This document shows positions 61,864 to 64,000 of a stretch of 64,000 nucleotides of DNA, piece after piece. The DNA comes from Tubiluchus corallicola. Its lineage: Eukaryota; Priapulida; Priapulimorpha; Priapulimorphida; Tubiluchidae. The translations under genes and the position numbers were made by a program. How positions within the stretch are numbered: position 1 is the first letter of the stretch; each line of letters opens with the position of its first letter. The stretch is taken from assembly GCA_030141605.1 (NCBI GenBank), contig JAQGDQ010000352.1, positions 124,001 to 188,000 of the forward strand. The letters are read 5' to 3'. Below the pieces are notes generated by a model. The model saw nothing but the letters and a program-made list of their open reading frames with translations, was not told the DNA's origin and made no database searches.

Positions 61864-63102
61864 GATCTGCAACCTTCATTCTACCAGAGTTGGTTCCTAG
61901 TGCAGAACCCTTGCCTGCTGCCTTGCACCCTAAACATGGCGGAACCTACCTTGTAACAAGCTTGACTACACGGTCTTCGCTGTTCTCCCCTTTTCATGGA
62001 CTATGACTTAAGACTCCAAGTCACAGACTTATTGAAGCCAGTGTATTAATTTTGATAACTCAATTCCCAGTGGGGAGTTGTTGTTGTTGCTGCTGCCAAC
62101 TTCGTCTTTTTGTATGCCCATAAATCTTGGCACACTTTTGCACCACTGCACCAGTGGCAGCAAGTGAGTACAGACCTTGGAGGGGGGTATTGAATATAAT
62201 AATTTATTTTATAAGATAGCTGAATACAATAACATGTATAAAAATCAAAAGATAATTTCGGAAATCAGAAAAGAACTTACCAAACTAATTGCAGTAATCC
62301 AATAAATCATCTTGAACTGATCGATAATTTCTTGAAAATAGGGCAATCTGATTTACGTCAATAATAATGATGATTCCGCTTTGAATCTAAAAAATTCAAT
62401 AACGAATCTGTGCGTTTTGTATTTTAATGAGTCAAACTTACTCAAGCAATTTTAATGTAGACTTAATGTATGCATGAGTCTGCATTGCATAATACTATAT
62501 ATCAAACAAACAATGTAGTATTATAGTAGCAGCAGTAACAGTAGTATAAAGAATTGAAAAAATCAAAAATTAACTACTTTAATAAGTAGAAAATTTACAT
62601 TTCAGAAATCTGGGAAAATCATTGTTAGATCAGAAACCTACACTTTATAAACCTTTCAACGCGAACTTTCATTTATCAAAAAACATAAGAAGAACCGGTT
62701 TTTATGTGTTCTTATTTTGGCTAAAAGATTTGACATTTAATTCTGGCTAAGGCAAGAAAGTAATTTTTCATGTAATTTGCTTTAATTTTGTTAAAACAAA
62801 GAACTAATTTATTAGAAATGGTTAAAAAGGAAAAGAACATTTTATACGTGGCTAAAGTAACGAATTTTTTAGCGCTTTTATGCAATTTATGTTATGCTAA
62901 GTCTATATCTTTAGTAACGTGCACACCGCGAAAAAAAACTTCTTAGTGTAAATTATTAATTTGTACATGCGTTGTACGAAAATTATTTCGCAATATTTTA
63001 AACTAAGAATGAACGTCCAAATACGCGGAACGCGATATTTAATAATATAAATGGTTTTAATATAATACTATAAATTTTAATAATGTAAGTACAACATACA
63101 TC

Positions 63103-63244
63103 ATAGGTTATTAAAATGATAAATTGTATCTAAAACCTTCGCTGATTACGTCTTTATTAAAGTGTTTGTGAAATGCGTCTCCTCGGTAAGCAAAGTTTTT
63201 CTCGGATTATTCGTTAGATACAAATCACCATTTTAATAATCTAT
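63103..63244. mobile_element. Small MITE with ~30-bp inverted repeats
   Basis: The left end ATAGGTTATTAAAATGATAA is mirrored by the right end, whose reverse complement begins ATAGATTATTAAAATGGTGA; both arms then reach TTGTATCTAA. TA at both edges suits a Tc1/mariner-type target. 142 bp, non-coding. Confidence 0.65.
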
Positions 63245-63327
63245 AATGAAATAATTGTTAAAGGAAGACAGGATAATTTTTCATATACTACCTCGGTAAG
63301 TATATATATCCCATTTTCAAGTTCGAT

Positions 63328-63895
63328 AAAGTATACATTTTAACACGATTAATACTGCAAAAGCATTTCTAATAATTAAATAATAGATTAAAAATTTAAT
63401 TAACGGTGGACGAGCCCAACTATTGATGACATCACAAACTAACATAATTTTCAACAGCAAAAATATTCTACGAGCGTGTTGCACGCTGTTTGCGAAAGCG
63501 AAAATTGAAGTACAGTGCTACTGTAAGATATTCAGTGTGTTGTACTAAAACTAGGCATGTTTTAAGATAAAATTTCAAATTTCAAATTCACCACTATGCT
63601 CACCCATGAGCTGTTGAACGTGCGTAGTTCGTCAGAAACTAACATATCTGAACTGAGAGGTGTGTACCCGTTTTTGCATAATGCGTTTCTGAAAAGCGCT
63701 AATGCCCGTCTAACTAGCGAATGGCGAAATGCATGTAACAGCGAAGAATTACTGGTGCGAATGCGAAATTGTATTTGTGAGGTAATAATTCTTTCACGTA
63801 AGTCATTCTTTAAAAAATAGTATGTTTTCTTTCAATAATTTAAAGAGTAGATTGTTTTGACCTACAGTTTAATATTGGGTCCGGTTTTGCTTTAA
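63328..63895. repeat. Dispersed repeat, family B copy 2
   Basis: Second copy of the 32262-32777 repeat, same orientation. It is about 50 bases longer, because of extra sequence around 63658-63735. The 74-codon open frame inside it is not matched by an open frame in copy 1, so coding is unlikely. Confidence 0.85.
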
Positions 63896-64000
63896 GTTAT
63901 CGTTGCAACTAATTTTTATACCTGTAAGAGCACTATGGTGTCTATTGTGCCAACACTCCCTTTTGTCACTTTGGTTACATCCTACTTGTGACTTAGGCAT

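Larger units (their letters stand above)
54023..64000. other. Long non-coding stretch right of the Wnt4-like gene
   Basis: No coding exon with family similarity on either strand. It holds simple repeats, a SINE body fragment, a foldback element, fragments of families A and B and a small MITE, each listed separately. The 57320-57355 phrase GCGCTATATAAATTTTATGT plus TATTATTATTAT resembles a LINE or SINE 3' tail. Confidence 0.55.

Overview
The window is AT-rich animal nuclear DNA. Four protein genes can be rebuilt, and they have GT-AG introns, long non-coding spans, microsatellites, minisatellites, MITE-like elements, LINE relics and tRNA-derived SINE-like sequence. All four are typical metazoan genes: PXYLP1-like phosphatase, OSTC, ZZZ3 and a Wnt4-class ligand. 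An invertebrate is likely from the compact genes, the low GC and the repeat types. The sequence alone does not settle the phylum.

Layout. 1-3460 (minus): 3' part of a PXYLP1-like histidine acid phosphatase, cut by the left edge. 5634-7896 (plus): OSTC, complete, four coding exons, 149 residues. 9459-18539 (minus): ZZZ3, complete as modelled, eight coding exons, 449 residues, with SANT/Myb and ZZ domains. 18540-24519: no gene; one LINE reverse transcriptase relic. 24520-52307 (minus): a Wnt4-like gene, four coding exons, 352 residues, spread over about 28 kb, with introns full of satellites and transposon debris. 52308-64000: no recognisable gene; simple repeats, several inverted-repeat elements and one unproven exon-like segment at 53937-54022.

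The genes do not form a system. PXYLP1 acts on proteoglycan linker xylose in the Golgi, OSTC is an ER oligosaccharyltransferase subunit, ZZZ3 is a chromatin (ATAC) subunit and Wnt4 is a secreted signal. They are neighbours only. Every splice model was built by eye and checked for reading phase across each junction. OSTC, ZZZ3 and Wnt4 close exactly in phase, and OSTC and Wnt4 also match the usual family lengths.

I found no convincing undescribed biological system. The best leads are structural: minisatellites ending 15-20 bases from Wnt4 splice sites, a 72-bp satellite open on both strands, a tRNA-like sequence lacking its anticodon arm, a near-perfect 113-bp foldback, a dispersed ~0.5 kb repeat pair, a splice-acceptor-like AG one base before the OSTC start codon, and an in-frame TGA just upstream of a signal-anchor-like stretch at the PXYLP1 5' end.
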